Position numbers and translations under genes: made by a program. The notes under the pieces are model-generated. The model saw only the letters and a program-made list of their open reading frames with translations. It did not search any database and was not told where the DNA came from. This document shows, piece after piece, positions 31,894 to 40,616 of a stretch of 64,000 bases of DNA. Numbering within the stretch: the stretch's first letter is position 1; each line of letters opens with the position of its first letter. This stretch comes from Nostocoides sp. F2B08 (lineage in GTDB: Bacteria > Actinomycetota > Actinomycetes > Actinomycetales > Dermatophilaceae), in NCBI RefSeq assembly GCF_009184895.1, contig NZ_WESE01000003.1, forward strand, positions 1 through 64,000. The letters are read 5' to 3'.

Positions 31894-32203
31894 GGCCCAA
31901 CGCCAAGATCCATTTGGCGATGTCCAGCCACGACGGGCATAAGGTGGCCGGTCGACTGCCGAAGATGTGTCGCCGGTCGGACAAGTTCAGTTGGGTTCCG
32001 TGGCCGTGATCAACTCGGAGTCGGTCATCGATCTGGACTTCAGGATCTCCGTGTAGAGCACCTTCGGGTTTCCGGTCGCCTGCTGACGGGCTGGCGGTGA
32101 CATGGTCGATGGCAGTGGCACGGCCATGGCCCGGTCCGCAACGGCTGACCGACTTCACGTTCAAGGTCGTCCACACCCGCTCGGTGTTGTGCGGGGCAGG
32201 GCG
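31894..32203. other. Intergenic region between mercury remnant and VKOR gene
   Basis: These 310 bases contain a diverged copy of the dispersed motif (31950-31974) and no supported gene or clear terminator. Confidence 0.4.
31950..31974 (+). repeat. Dispersed intergenic CCGGCGG motif, diverged copy 11
   Basis: The core reads GGTCGACTGCCGAAGATGTG followed by TCGCC; closest to copy 7. Confidence 0.35.
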
Positions 32204-32818
32204 TCATATCAGCGTGATCCAGTAGTCCCAGAACTGCACGGTGATCAGTGTTGTGACTGCGAGGAGCCAGGCGATGGTGATGGTGACCGCGTGGTCTGCT
32301 ATCCACGCTGGGAGTGCACCGGTGCGGGACCAGCGGGTCAGCACGGCAACGAAGGCGGTGATGGTGACGACCCAGACGACCATGCAGTAGGGGCAGAGCG
32401 CGCCGATGCGGTACACGCTCTGCACGATGAGCCAGTGCACGAAGATCGTGCCCAGGGCCGTTGCGGCGGTCAGGGTCATCCAGTACCAGCCCGGCAGCCG
32501 CGCCCCGCTTGCGATGGTGACTCCGGCGGTGGTCAACGCGGCGAAGGCGGCGACCCCGAGGATCGGGTTGGGGAACCCGAAGATCTCAGCCTGGGGGGTG
32601 CTCATCACCGAGCCGCAGCTGAGCAGTGGGCTGATGCTGCAGCTGGGGTTGTAGGCAGGGTCGGCCACCAGGCGGATCTTCTCCACCAGGAGGGTGAACG
32701 CGGCGACCAGGCCGACCGTGCCGCATGCCGCCAGGATCCATCCAACGGCGCGGGGTGCTGGTTCGCTGGTCGGGGGGCGGGCGGTCACCGCCGGTTCGTT
32801 AGCCGTTGACGGCGGCAT
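32204..32818 (-). CDS. Vitamin K epoxide reductase (VKOR) family protein
   Basis: The 204-residue protein has four or five transmembrane helices. The VKOR quinone-reducing motif CPYC is seen in RIGALCPYCMVVWVVTITAF, and the outer loop Cys pair in NPSCSISPLLSCGSVMSTPQ. It re-oxidises DsbA-type thiol oxidases and passes electrons to membrane quinones. Its start (ATG 32818) overlaps the end of the DsbA-like gene by 20 bases, so they act as one disulfide-forming unit outside the membrane. A second such pair lies at 47579-48854. Confidence 0.9.
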   Translation of the reverse strand: MPPSTANEPAVTARPPTSEPAPRAVGWILAACGTVGLVAAFTLLVEKIRLVADPAYNPSCSISPLLSCGSVMSTPQAEIFGFPNPILGVAAFAALTTAGVTIASGARLPGWYWMTLTAATALGTIFVHWLIVQSVYRIGALCPYCMVVWVVTITAFVAVLTRWSRTGALPAWIADHAVTITIAWLLAVTTLITVQFWDYWITLI

Positions 32819-33467
32819 CGATCTGGGCCTGGAAGTCCTCGGCCGACTCCGGCTGCATCAGCTCGCCGTCCAGGAAGAAGGTGGGAGTGCCCTGCACGCC
32901 CAGGGAGATCCCGTCCTGCTGGTCCTGCTCCACCCGCGCTTGGGTGGCCGGGTCGGCCACCGCGCTGTCGTAGGCGTCCATATCCAGGCCGAGGTCCTGC
33001 GCGAACTGCCGGAACAGGGCGGCTTGGGAGTCCTGCTGCTCACCCCACTCGGCTTGGGTCTGGTACATCAGGGCGTACATATCCTCGAACCTGCCCTGCT
33101 GGGCGGCGGCCTCCACCGCGACGGCGGCGTTCATGGCGTTGGCGTGGCTGGGGATGGGGAAGTACCGCACCACGAAGGTCAGCTCCCCGGCGTGCTCCTG
33201 GCGGATCTGCTCCACCAGCGGGTACGCCGCCCGGCACGCCTCGCACTCGAAGTCCAGGAACTCCACCAGGACCGGGGCCCCCTCGCCGGCGTCGTCGAGG
33301 ACGTGACTGTCGTCGCGCACCACCTGGGCGGCGGCGCCGGGGGGAGTCGGCGTTGTCGCCTCGCTCTGGTCGCCGGCGGAGGGGCGGGCCACCACGACGG
33401 CGACCACCACCGCCAGGACGAAGAGCGCGATCAGGGCTCCGGAGAGCAGGACGTTGCGGCGCAGCAT
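32799..33467 (-). CDS. DsbA-like thiol-disulfide oxidase
   Basis: The 222-residue protein begins with a membrane anchor (LLSGALIALFVLAVVVAVVV). The thioredoxin fold carries the redox motif CEAC in VLVEFLDFECEACRAAYPLV (about residues 75-78), an inserted helical domain, and the cis-Pro loop VQGTPTFFLDG near residue 195. It introduces disulfides into exported proteins and is recharged by the VKOR encoded next. It is the first gene of the pair, divergent from the M23 peptidase at 33709. Confidence 0.9.
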   Translation of the reverse strand: MLRRNVLLSGALIALFVLAVVVAVVVARPSAGDQSEATTPTPPGAAAQVVRDDSHVLDDAGEGAPVLVEFLDFECEACRAAYPLVEQIRQEHAGELTFVVRYFPIPSHANAMNAAVAVEAAAQQGRFEDMYALMYQTQAEWGEQQDSQAALFRQFAQDLGLDMDAYDSAVADPATQARVEQDQQDGISLGVQGTPTFFLDGELMQPESAEDFQAQIDAAVNG

Positions 33468-33593
33468 GGATGTGCCTCACAAGGACTCGACTGACAAGGG
33501 GGTTCCTGGCACCGCCGAAGCGGGCATCGGTGCATGGTACGGCGATAGTCTGGGCGAACCCTGAGTGCCCGCGGCGGCCACCGAGACGGCCGG

Positions 33594-33640
33594 AATTTGG
33601 ATAACGAAACGGTTACGCTACCGTGGAGGCAGGCCGCGTG
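33594..33640 (+). promoter_or_regulatory. Probable control region of the M23 peptidase gene
   Basis: GGATAACGAAACGGTTACG (about 33599-33617) holds two opposed TAACG/GTTAC elements of the kind bound by MtrA-type response regulators that control actinobacterial cell-wall hydrolases. The binding is inferred, not shown. A dispersed CCGGCGG-like motif lies at 33676-33699. Confidence 0.35.
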
Positions 33641-33675
33641 TTGCGCGGCGCTGACGACGCCATGACGGCTGCGCC

Positions 33676-33699
33676 TCCTGCCGGCTGTGTGACGTCACC
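33676..33699 (+). repeat. Dispersed intergenic CCGGCGG motif, copy 12
   Basis: The core reads TCCTGCCGGCTGTGTGACGT followed by CACC, between the DsbA and M23 genes. Confidence 0.4.
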
Positions 33700-33708
33700 T
33701 ACTGTCTT

Positions 33709-34551
33709 GTGTTGGCCCCTGCCCGTGAGGACCCCTTCGTTTTGAGTTCACGCTCCTATGCCGGGCGCCATGCTGCGCCCGGGCGTCACCGAGCACAGCG
33801 CGTCTACAGCCGTAGCCTGCCGCGCGCGCTCAGCCCGCAGTTCGTCCTGCCGTCGGCCGCCGCGGCGGCCCTGGTGCTGGCGACCACGGGGGCCTCGGTG
33901 GCGGGTTCGGCGCCGGTGGCGCTGCAGACCTCGCCGGTCGACCTCGCACTGGCCAAGAGCCAGGTGAGCGAGAGTCGTGATGACACCGCTGCCCTTGCTG
34001 AGCGTCGCTCGGCGACCACCGACCAGGAGGCCCTCTTGCAGGGCCGTCAGCAGGAGGCCGAGCGGGTCGCCCGGGAGAAGGAGCGTCAGGCGCTGGCCGA
34101 GAAGAAGGCCGCCGAGGCCAAGAAGAAGGCTGAGGAGGAGGCGCGTCAGGCCGCCCAGCGGTGGGTCGCCCCGATCGGCAAGTACAAGTACACCTCCGGT
34201 TTCGGTGGCCGGTGGGGCCGGCTGCACGCCGGCGCCGACCTCGCCGCCCCGATCGGAACCCCGCTGTATGCGGTCTCCTCCGGCACGGTGATCAAGGCAG
34301 CCGACACCGGCTCGTGCGGGAACAACGTGTGGATCGAGCAGTGGGACGGGTCGGTCAGCCGGTACTGCCACATGGACTACATGTCGGTCAGCGTCGGTCA
34401 GCGCGTGGCCCCGGGCGAGAAGATCGGCGGCACCGGGAACACCGGCCGCTCCTACGGTCCGCACGTGCACTTCGAGATCCGCACCCGTGGTGAGAACAGC
34501 GAGCCGGTGGACCCGGTCGCCTGGCTAGGTTCCAAGGGCATCGGCCTGTAG
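33709..34551 (+). CDS. Secreted M23 (LytM) peptidoglycan endopeptidase
   Basis: The longest frame starts at GTG 33709 (280 residues); TTG 33742 (LSSRSYAGRH) is also possible. A basic N-terminus and hydrophobic segment (LPSAAAAALVLATTGASVAG) form the signal region. A charged coiled coil follows at about residues 95-150 (EAERVAREKERQALAEKKAA). The M23 domain has HAGADLAAPIGTPLYAVSSG (H..D zinc ligands) and YGPHVHFEIRTRG (HxH). It cuts peptide cross-links in the wall. It is transcribed alone, divergently from the DsbA/VKOR pair. Confidence 0.85.
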   Translation: MLAPAREDPFVLSSRSYAGRHAAPGRHRAQRVYSRSLPRALSPQFVLPSAAAAALVLATTGASVAGSAPVALQTSPVDLALAKSQVSESRDDTAALAERRSATTDQEALLQGRQQEAERVAREKERQALAEKKAAEAKKKAEEEARQAAQRWVAPIGKYKYTSGFGGRWGRLHAGADLAAPIGTPLYAVSSGTVIKAADTGSCGNNVWIEQWDGSVSRYCHMDYMSVSVGQRVAPGEKIGGTGNTGRSYGPHVHFEIRTRGENSEPVDPVAWLGSKGIGL

Positions 34552-34692
34552 GCCAAGGGCGGCCTGGTTCCCCCGGTTCGGCTGCTTCGGCTGCTTCGGA
34601 TCGAGCCGGTCGCGTGCCGCATCGCGAACCACCTGTCCAGGCACTGCGGTTGGGAACTGCCACGGTGGGCTGCGAGAGAGCCCGGGCGTGTC

Positions 34693-35607
34693 TCAAGCGT
34701 GGGCGGCGTGCTCGCGCTCGGCGTGGCCGGGCGGTTCGAGCTGGAAGGTGGAGTGTTCGACGCTGACCTCGAAGTGGGCGGCGAGGCAGCCCTGGAGGTG
34801 GGCGAGCATTTCGGCGGCGTGCCCGTCGATGAAGCATTCGTCGTCCAGGACGACGTGGGCGGTCAGGACGGGCAGGCCGGTGGCGATGGTCGAGGCGTGC
34901 AGGTCATGGACCTCGCGGACGTGTTCCACGGCCAGCAGGTGGGCCCGCACGTCGTCCAGGTCCAAGCCCTTGGGGGTGGATTCGAGCAGGATGTGGCCGG
35001 ACTCGCGCAGCACGATGACGGCTCGGGGCACGATCAACGTGGCGATGAGCATGCCGGCGATGGCGTCGATGCGGGTCCAGCCGGTGGCGGCGATGACGAC
35101 GGCACTGACGATGACGGCCACCGAGCCCAGCGCGTCGTTGACGACCTCGAGGAACGCGGCCCGCATGTTGAGGTTGGCCGTGCGCCCGGAGCTCAGCACA
35201 AGCAGCGCCACGATGTTGCCGACCAGGCCGACGATGCCGAACACCAGCAGCCCTCGCGAGCTGACCTCGTGCGGGTCGTAGAGGCGTTGGATGCCCTCGA
35301 CGAAGGCGTAGATGCCGACGCCGAGCAGGACGGTGGCCTGGGCGCCGGCGGCCAGGACCTCGGCCCGGCGGAACCCCCAGGTGCGTTGCGGGGTGGCCGG
35401 GCGCAGCGCCAGCGATGCGGCGACCAGCGCCATCAGCAGCCCGGCCGCGTCGGTGAGCATGTGCCCGGCGTCGACCAGCAGCGCCAGGCTGCCGGTCCAC
35501 AAGGCGCCGACGACCTCGGCGATCAGGATGGTCGCCGTGATCCCGAACGCCACCGCCAGGCGGCCCCGGTGGGTCGTGGGCGGTGCGTGGTCATGGCCGG
35601 CGCTCAT
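34693..35607 (-). CDS. Cation diffusion facilitator (CDF) metal exporter
   Basis: The 304-residue protein has six helices. The transport-site motifs are HMLTDAAG (H-x-x-x-D, helix 2) and NDALGSVAV (N/D pair, helix 5), and a cytoplasmic domain follows (HDLHASTIATGLPVLTAHVV). The N-terminus is His-containing (MSAGHDHAPP). CDF proteins export zinc, cadmium or cobalt in exchange for protons. Start ATG 35607 overlaps the P1B ATPase stop by four bases, so it is the third gene of an ArsR-ATPase-CDF operon. Confidence 0.9.
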   Translation of the reverse strand: MSAGHDHAPPTTHRGRLAVAFGITATILIAEVVGALWTGSLALLVDAGHMLTDAAGLLMALVAASLALRPATPQRTWGFRRAEVLAAGAQATVLLGVGIYAFVEGIQRLYDPHEVSSRGLLVFGIVGLVGNIVALLVLSSGRTANLNMRAAFLEVVNDALGSVAVIVSAVVIAATGWTRIDAIAGMLIATLIVPRAVIVLRESGHILLESTPKGLDLDDVRAHLLAVEHVREVHDLHASTIATGLPVLTAHVVLDDECFIDGHAAEMLAHLQGCLAAHFEVSVEHSTFQLEPPGHAEREHAAHA

Positions 35608-37580
35608 GCGACGGCTCCCTGCGGCTGGGTCCGGTCTTCGGTGGTGGCCTCGAGCGTCGGCAGGTGCACCAGACGCCCGGCGCGAACGCCGTTGGCGATC
35701 ACGAGGACTTCGGCGACCTCGTGGATCAGGACCACGGCCGCCAGGCCGAGGACCCCGAGCAGGGCCAGCGGGATCAGCACCGCGATGAGCGCCAGCGACA
35801 CGACCACGTTCTGCAGCATGATGACCCGGGTGCGGCGGGCGTGGTCGAACGCGAGCGGCAGGAGCCGCAGGTCATCGCCCATCAGCGCGACGTCGGCGGT
35901 CTCGATGGCCACGTCGGTGCCCATCGCGCCCATCGCGACTCCGATGTCGGCGGTGACCAGCGCCGGTGCGTCGTTGACTCCGTCGCCGACCATCACGGTG
36001 GTCCCGGCGGCGCGCAGGCGGGTCACCATCGCCGACTTGTCTTGGGGGCGCAGGTCGGCATACACCTGCTCGATGCCCGCCTCACCCGCCAGCGCGCCGG
36101 CGGCCAGCTGGTTGTCGCCGGTCAGCATCGCCACGGTGTAGCCGCGGGCATGGAATGCGGCAATGACCTGGGCCGCCTCGCCTCGCAGCTCGTCACGGAC
36201 GGCGAGCGCTCCGACGGGCTCGCCGTCGACCTGGACGACCACGGCGGTCGCGCCCGCCTGCTGCATCCGGGCCACCCGAGTGGCCAGGACGCCGGGCTCG
36301 ACCCAGCCCGGCCGGCCCAGCCGGACGTCGGCTCCGTCCACGGTGCCGCTCAGGCCGGCGCCGACCACCGCCTGGACATCCTTCGCCGGCGGCACCTGCC
36401 CGGCCGCGGCGTGCACGGCACGGGCGAGCGGGTGCTCGCTGCGGGCCTCCAGCGCGCCCGCCCACGCCAGCACCTGCTCACGGGTGTACCCCGCGGCGGT
36501 GGCGACCTCGATGACGGCCGGCTGGTTGCGGGTCAGGGTGCCGGTCTTGTCCACCGCGATCACAGCGACCTTGCCCAGGGTCTCCATCGCCGCGCCACCC
36601 TTGACCAGGATCCCGCGCCGGCTGGCCGCCCCGATGGAGGCGACCGCAGTGACCGGCACCGAGATCGCCAGTGCGCACGGCGAGGCCGCCACGACCATCA
36701 CCAGGGCACGCTCCACCCACACCGACGGGTCCCCGGCCAGAGCACCGACCAGCGCGGTCAACCCGGCAACGACCAGGATGCCGGGCACCAGAGGCCCGGC
36801 GATCCGGTCGGCCAGCCGCTGCGTGGATCCGCGGCGGGACTGCTCGGCCTCCACGACATGCACAATCCGGGCCAACGAGTTGTCCTCGGCCGTCGAGGAG
36901 ACCTCGACCTCCAGGGCGCCGGTGCCGTTGATCGACCCGGCGAAGACCTCCACTCCGGGCCCGACCTCGACCGGCATCGACTCGCCCGTGATGGCCGAGG
37001 TGTCCACCGCACTGGTACCGACGCGGACCGTGCCGTCGGTGGCCAGCCGCTCTCCGGGCCGAACCACCATCACGTCCCCCACCAGCAGCTGTGAGGGGTG
37101 CACCACCAGCTCGCGGCCGGCCCGCCGCACGCTGGCCTCCTGCGGGACCAGGTCCAGCAGGGCCCGCAGCCCATGCCGGGTCCGGGCCAGCGAGTACTCC
37201 TCCAGACCTTCACTCAAGGAGAACAGGAACGCCAGCGCGGCCGCCTCCTCAACCTGCCCCAACACCGTCGCCCCGACCGCGCCGATCGTCATCAGCAGAC
37301 CGACCCCAACCTTGCCGCGACCCAGCCGGCGCAACGCACCGGGCACGAACGTGGACCCCCCGACCAGCAGCGCCGCGACGGCCAGCACCAGCTCCAGCCT
37401 CTCCGAGCCGGCCAGACCCGCCAGGAACGCGCCAAGCAGCAACACCCCGGAGGCCAGCCCCAGCTGGACCTCGCGCACCTGCCACACCCGCGTCACCGGC
37501 TCCTCAGCCTCCCCCGACGGGCCCGCGCACCCACACGCACTCTCGACCAGGTCCCCACCCGAGGCGTCCTGGCCGGTCAC
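35604..37580 (-). CDS. P1B-type heavy-metal-transporting ATPase
   Basis: The 658-residue ATPase has the actuator TGES (AITGESMPVEVG), the membrane metal site SPCALAI, the phosphorylation motif DKTGTLT, and the hinge GDGVNDAP. The last helices carry HEVAEVLVIANG. SPC instead of CPC places it with P1B-4-like pumps (cobalt, zinc or iron in characterised members) rather than CadA/ZntA. There is no N-terminal HMA domain; a short Cys cluster (SACGCAG, residues 15-21) may bind metal. The start overlaps the ArsR stop by four bases and its stop overlaps the CDF start by four. Confidence 0.9.
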   Translation of the reverse strand: MTGQDASGGDLVESACGCAGPSGEAEEPVTRVWQVREVQLGLASGVLLLGAFLAGLAGSERLELVLAVAALLVGGSTFVPGALRRLGRGKVGVGLLMTIGAVGATVLGQVEEAAALAFLFSLSEGLEEYSLARTRHGLRALLDLVPQEASVRRAGRELVVHPSQLLVGDVMVVRPGERLATDGTVRVGTSAVDTSAITGESMPVEVGPGVEVFAGSINGTGALEVEVSSTAEDNSLARIVHVVEAEQSRRGSTQRLADRIAGPLVPGILVVAGLTALVGALAGDPSVWVERALVMVVAASPCALAISVPVTAVASIGAASRRGILVKGGAAMETLGKVAVIAVDKTGTLTRNQPAVIEVATAAGYTREQVLAWAGALEARSEHPLARAVHAAAGQVPPAKDVQAVVGAGLSGTVDGADVRLGRPGWVEPGVLATRVARMQQAGATAVVVQVDGEPVGALAVRDELRGEAAQVIAAFHARGYTVAMLTGDNQLAAGALAGEAGIEQVYADLRPQDKSAMVTRLRAAGTTVMVGDGVNDAPALVTADIGVAMGAMGTDVAIETADVALMGDDLRLLPLAFDHARRTRVIMLQNVVVSLALIAVLIPLALLGVLGLAAVVLIHEVAEVLVIANGVRAGRLVHLPTLEATTEDRTQPQGAVA

Positions 37581-38002
37581 GGCTGCTCCTGCCGGGCACT
37601 GTGCCGACGCAGCTGCTCGGCAGCCACGCTCCCGGTGGTCCCAACCCCGTAGTTAGGGCACAACGCCACCGCGTGTCCCGACCTCGCCAACAGCCGCTGC
37701 GCCGCATCCAGGACCGCCAACAGCTCCGGCGTGTCGGCCAGGGAGAACATCGACGCCCGCCCCTGCGGACGCGACACCACCAGGCCGCAGTCCCGCAGAC
37801 ACCCCAGATGCGCGCTGACCGTCGACTGCGCCAACCCCAGATGCTCGGTCAGATCACGCACCCGATGCTCCCCCAGAGTCAGATGCTGCAGGATCGCCAA
37901 CCGCGACGGATCCGACAACCCATGGAACAACGCCGCCGCCACCTCCAGCCCACCCCGCTCCACGCCGACCTCAATCAGCGACTCTCCCGATATCATCGTC
38001 AT
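37577..38002 (-). CDS. ArsR-family metal-responsive repressor
   Basis: The 141-residue protein starts at ATG 38002, six bases after TATCAT, so its mRNA is probably leaderless. The winged helix reads LFHGLSDPSRLAILQHLTLG, RVRDLTEHLGLAQSTVSAHL and CLRDCGLVVSRPQGRASMF. Cys residues in SAHLGCLRDCG are placed like the CmtR/CadC alpha4 metal ligands. It is the first gene of the operon with the P1B ATPase and CDF. A 24-base perfect dyad overlaps its start and is the likely operator. Confidence 0.9.
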   Translation of the reverse strand: MTMISGESLIEVGVERGGLEVAAALFHGLSDPSRLAILQHLTLGEHRVRDLTEHLGLAQSTVSAHLGCLRDCGLVVSRPQGRASMFSLADTPELLAVLDAAQRLLARSGHAVALCPNYGVGTTGSVAAEQLRRHSARQEQP

Positions 38003-38014
38003 ACGGCGATGATA
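37991..38014. promoter_or_regulatory. ArsR operator overlapping the leaderless promoter
   Basis: Perfect dyad TATCATCG (37991-37998) N8 CGATGATA (38007-38014). On the minus strand TATCAT (38014-38009) is the -10 and ATG 38002 follows 6 bases later, so bound repressor would cover both -10 and start codon. Confidence 0.8.
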
Positions 38015-38099
38015 CACGGCCTTCCCAGACCCCTCATCCGCAGTACACCTGACCTCCGCGGACGCACCCGACCCGGGCAAGGACCGACGCGGTCGATCG

Positions 38100-38885
38100 T
38101 CAGCCAACGTAGACGGTGATCAGCGCGAAGATCGCAAACCCGACCGTCAGTGCGATCGGCCCAAGTCGACTCGTCTCTCCGGCGTGAGCCTCGGACAACA
38201 TCTCCTCGACGACGACGCTGGTCAACACCCCGCCGGTGACGGCCAGGACCGAGAGAGTAAGGACCTCCGGAGCCTCGCGCAGCGCGAAATAGCCCAGGGT
38301 CGCCCCGAGCGCGATAGGGATGGCAAACGAGAGAGCCATCACCACCCGGACCCGACGCGGGATGTTCGCCCGGCGCAGGCTGGCGACTGCGGCGAACCCC
38401 TCAGGAACATCCGCGGGAACCTGGCCAAGTGCCAGGAGTAACCCCAGAGCCGGATTGATGACGGTCCCCGTGCCGATCATCACCCCGTCACTGAACAGGT
38501 CGATCGAGACCCCCGAGAAGATCGCGAAGGGACCCTTCGACTCCTCGGTCGCACCCATGCGGGCCTGGACATACCCGATAGTGCGCTCAAGACCGATAAA
38601 GGCCGCACCGCCGGCCACGAACGCGGCGATGGGCACCCACGGCGGGTCAGCCTCGAGAGCCTCAGGTATCAGCTCCAGACCGACCACGGCCAAGACGATG
38701 CCCGCCGCCAGGTGCAACGCCAGACTCAGCACCCGCTCGGGAACATCAAACACCTCCGCAGCCAGCCCGCCCACGAAGTTGCCGGCAGCCGGAAGAGCCG
38801 CCAGCGCAAGCACCAACGCGAACCCCTCCAACCCGGGCCCCCTCTCAGGGTCATCGAGGAAGTCCGAACTGGGCCGACACCGCAC
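38100..38885 (-). CDS. ZIP-family metal transporter
   Basis: The 261-residue protein has eight predicted helices. Typical ZIP features are HLAAGIVLAVVGLELIPEAL (helix with H and E at the metal site) and FSGVSIDLFSDGVMIGTGTV (helix 4 to 5 region, with D replacing the usual H-x-x-x-E signature). ZIP proteins usually import zinc or iron, but some related ones act differently. It lies upstream of the ArsR operon on the same strand with a 97-base gap, so it has its own promoter or reads into the operon. The N-terminal 18 residues are polar and the start (ATG 38885) is uncertain. Confidence 0.75.
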   Translation of the reverse strand: MRCRPSSDFLDDPERGPGLEGFALVLALAALPAAGNFVGGLAAEVFDVPERVLSLALHLAAGIVLAVVGLELIPEALEADPPWVPIAAFVAGGAAFIGLERTIGYVQARMGATEESKGPFAIFSGVSIDLFSDGVMIGTGTVINPALGLLLALGQVPADVPEGFAAVASLRRANIPRRVRVVMALSFAIPIALGATLGYFALREAPEVLTLSVLAVTGGVLTSVVVEEMLSEAHAGETSRLGPIALTVGFAIFALITVYVG

Positions 38886-39327
38886 CCCACGGCCAACCCG
38901 TGGAGATCCGCTACGCGTCAGCGCACGGAACGACCGTACCCGTCACGAACCAGACCCCCGCCATCCTGACAGACACCCGGCAACCGATCACGACTGCGGG
39001 CTCGACGATCCCATCCTCGAGCTGCCACATGCTGCGGAACCCGCGTCCTTGTGGGCGGTAGGTCGCGCCTTCTCGAGGCCTGCGGGGGGCCGTTGGACGT
39101 GAGGAGTGTGGGCGTCGGGGCGTTCTCGAGGGCGGGCGTGGCGTCCTGAACGCGGGAAGAACGACCCCTTCGGCGAAACTTGTGGAATTTTCGGAGGGGC
39201 GCCGCTGAGTATGCCCGTGACCTGCAGAAACACGACCTGAACATGTGCGCCCGTCCTGCGCCCGTCCTGGGAGGGGCGAACGTGGGAGGGGCGTTTTTTG
39301 GTGCGCTGGCTGAGCATCCTGGGCTGC
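38886..39327. other. Non-coding region before the prim-pol gene, with direct repeats
   Basis: These 442 bases mark the change to the conjugative element. Near the right end GGAGGGGCG occurs three times (39193-39201, 39270-39278, 39285-39293) and CGCCCGTCCTG twice in tandem (39248-39258, 39259-39269), followed by a T6 run. This could be a replication origin or an operator for the operon. Long antisense frames crossing the area look like shadows. Confidence 0.45.
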
Positions 39328-40245
39328 ATGAACCAGTTGCACGATCAGCGATCTGCCAGTCTCCGGTGGGGGCCGCGGCTCCTGCGCGACCTCGTCAATG
39401 CACCTGATCTCACGACGGCAGCAGCGCACCTGGCGTGCGCGGGTGTGCCTGTCTTTCCCTGCGTCCCAGGCGGCAAGCGTCCGCTGACGGTCCACGGCTT
39501 CCAGGACGCCAGCATCGACCGTGGCGTCGTCACAGCGTGGTGGGGCCGGCACCCTGACGCGAACATCGGCGTCCCGACCGGCGTCCTGGGTGGCATCGAC
39601 GTGGTCGATGTCGACGTTCACGAGGGCGGCTCTGGGTTCGCCTCGTTCAACAAGGCCCGGCAGGCTGGGTTCATCGAGGGCTGGGCTTGCCTGGTGCGCA
39701 CACCGTCGGGTGGCTTGCACGCCTACTTCCTGCGTACTGGCGGTCGGGAGTCGCGTTCGTGGCAGCTGCCGGGCAAGCACATCGACTTTCGTGGCGATGG
39801 CGGCTACATCATCGTCCCCCCGTCCCGGGTGAGCGGCGCGGACGGACGCCCACGCGACTACCAACTTGTCGCGGTGGCGGAGCACCCCCAGCTCTATCGC
39901 ATGGACGCTGACGGGTTGCGCGCCTTCCTCGACCCGCCCCGTCCGATGCACGCACCCGCAGACATGCCGAGGATGGGTGCCCGTCCGGAGAAGCTGGCCG
40001 CGTGGGTGGCCTCTCGCCCGGAGGGTGGCCGCAACGGCGGCCTCTTCTGGGCCGCGTGTCGGCTGGTTGAGGAAGGCCATGACCTGAGCAGCACCACCTC
40101 GCTGCTGGGCCCGGCGGCCTGCGCCGCCGGCCTGCCCGAGCGTGAGGCGATGGCCACGATCCGCTCGGCCCACCGGATCGCGACCAAGAGGGAGCCAGCG
40201 TGTAGCCCGGTCCCGACGTCGCCGGTTGAGGCGGTGCGACTATGA
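39328..40245 (+). CDS. Bifunctional DNA primase/polymerase (prim-pol) protein
   Basis: With ATG 39328 the protein has 305 residues; GTG 39301 would add nine. The prim-pol domain covers about residues 30-200: LACAGVPVFPCVPGGKRPLT, WWGRHPDANIGVPTGVLGGI, DVVDVDVHEGG with the catalytic D-x-D, and TPSGGLHAYF with the catalytic His. The C-terminal part (GRNGGLFWAACRLVEEGHDL) is a helical module typical of such proteins. These enzymes start replication of plasmids and integrative elements. It is the first gene of the long operon, whose next start overlaps its stop. Confidence 0.85.
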   Translation: MNQLHDQRSASLRWGPRLLRDLVNAPDLTTAAAHLACAGVPVFPCVPGGKRPLTVHGFQDASIDRGVVTAWWGRHPDANIGVPTGVLGGIDVVDVDVHEGGSGFASFNKARQAGFIEGWACLVRTPSGGLHAYFLRTGGRESRSWQLPGKHIDFRGDGGYIIVPPSRVSGADGRPRDYQLVAVAEHPQLYRMDADGLRAFLDPPRPMHAPADMPRMGARPEKLAAWVASRPEGGRNGGLFWAACRLVEEGHDLSSTTSLLGPAACAAGLPEREAMATIRSAHRIATKREPACSPVPTSPVEAVRL

Positions 40246-40616
40246 ACACGCCAGAGCCCTATGAGCGCCGCCGTGACCGCTCGATCTCCCCGGCGGCACC
40301 GGCCCGCGAGAACCCGCGGCCGCCCGAGGAACTGGCTGTGCATGGTGACCCGTCCGTGCCGAAGGGCCAGAGCATGCCGGAGCCCGAGCGTGGGCTGCCG
40401 GGTCTGGTCTGGGTCCGTCCCACCGAGTTGAGCACGATGCTCGCGGCCAAGTCCCTGCGGCGCGGGATCGACGTCGAGGCGGAGCTGGCTCGTCGCGCCC
40501 GGCGCCTTCCGGGGGCGGCAGTCAGGCACGCCTCACGTCGCATCACCCGGACCTCGATCGCACGACCCGGCACGACATCCCCCACCATCAGCGGCCAGGA
40601 AGGACTCGGGTTATGA
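40242..40616 (+). CDS. Hypothetical protein of the conjugative element
   Basis: The 124-residue product starts at ATG 40242, overlapping the primase stop by four bases. The first 50 residues are Pro/Arg-rich and disordered (ARENPRPPEELAVHGDPS). Then comes GLPGLVWVRPTELSTMLAAK and a basic helix (LARRARRLPGAAVRHASRR). The basic composition suggests nucleic-acid contact. No family recognised. Confidence 0.65.
   Translation: MNTPEPYERRRDRSISPAAPARENPRPPEELAVHGDPSVPKGQSMPEPERGLPGLVWVRPTELSTMLAAKSLRRGIDVEAELARRARRLPGAAVRHASRRITRTSIARPGTTSPTISGQEGLGL

Noticed and set aside
33590-33708. Cyclic di-AMP riboswitch upstream of the M23 peptidase
   Set aside because: The position fits, but the conserved ydaO-type sequence blocks are not present.
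34699-37094. Long plus-strand frames over the CDF and P1B ATPase genes
   Set aside because: Shadows of minus-strand genes with all transporter motifs.
38911-40173. 420-residue minus-strand frame over the prim-pol gene
   Set aside because: Shadow of the plus-strand gene, which has clear prim-pol motifs.
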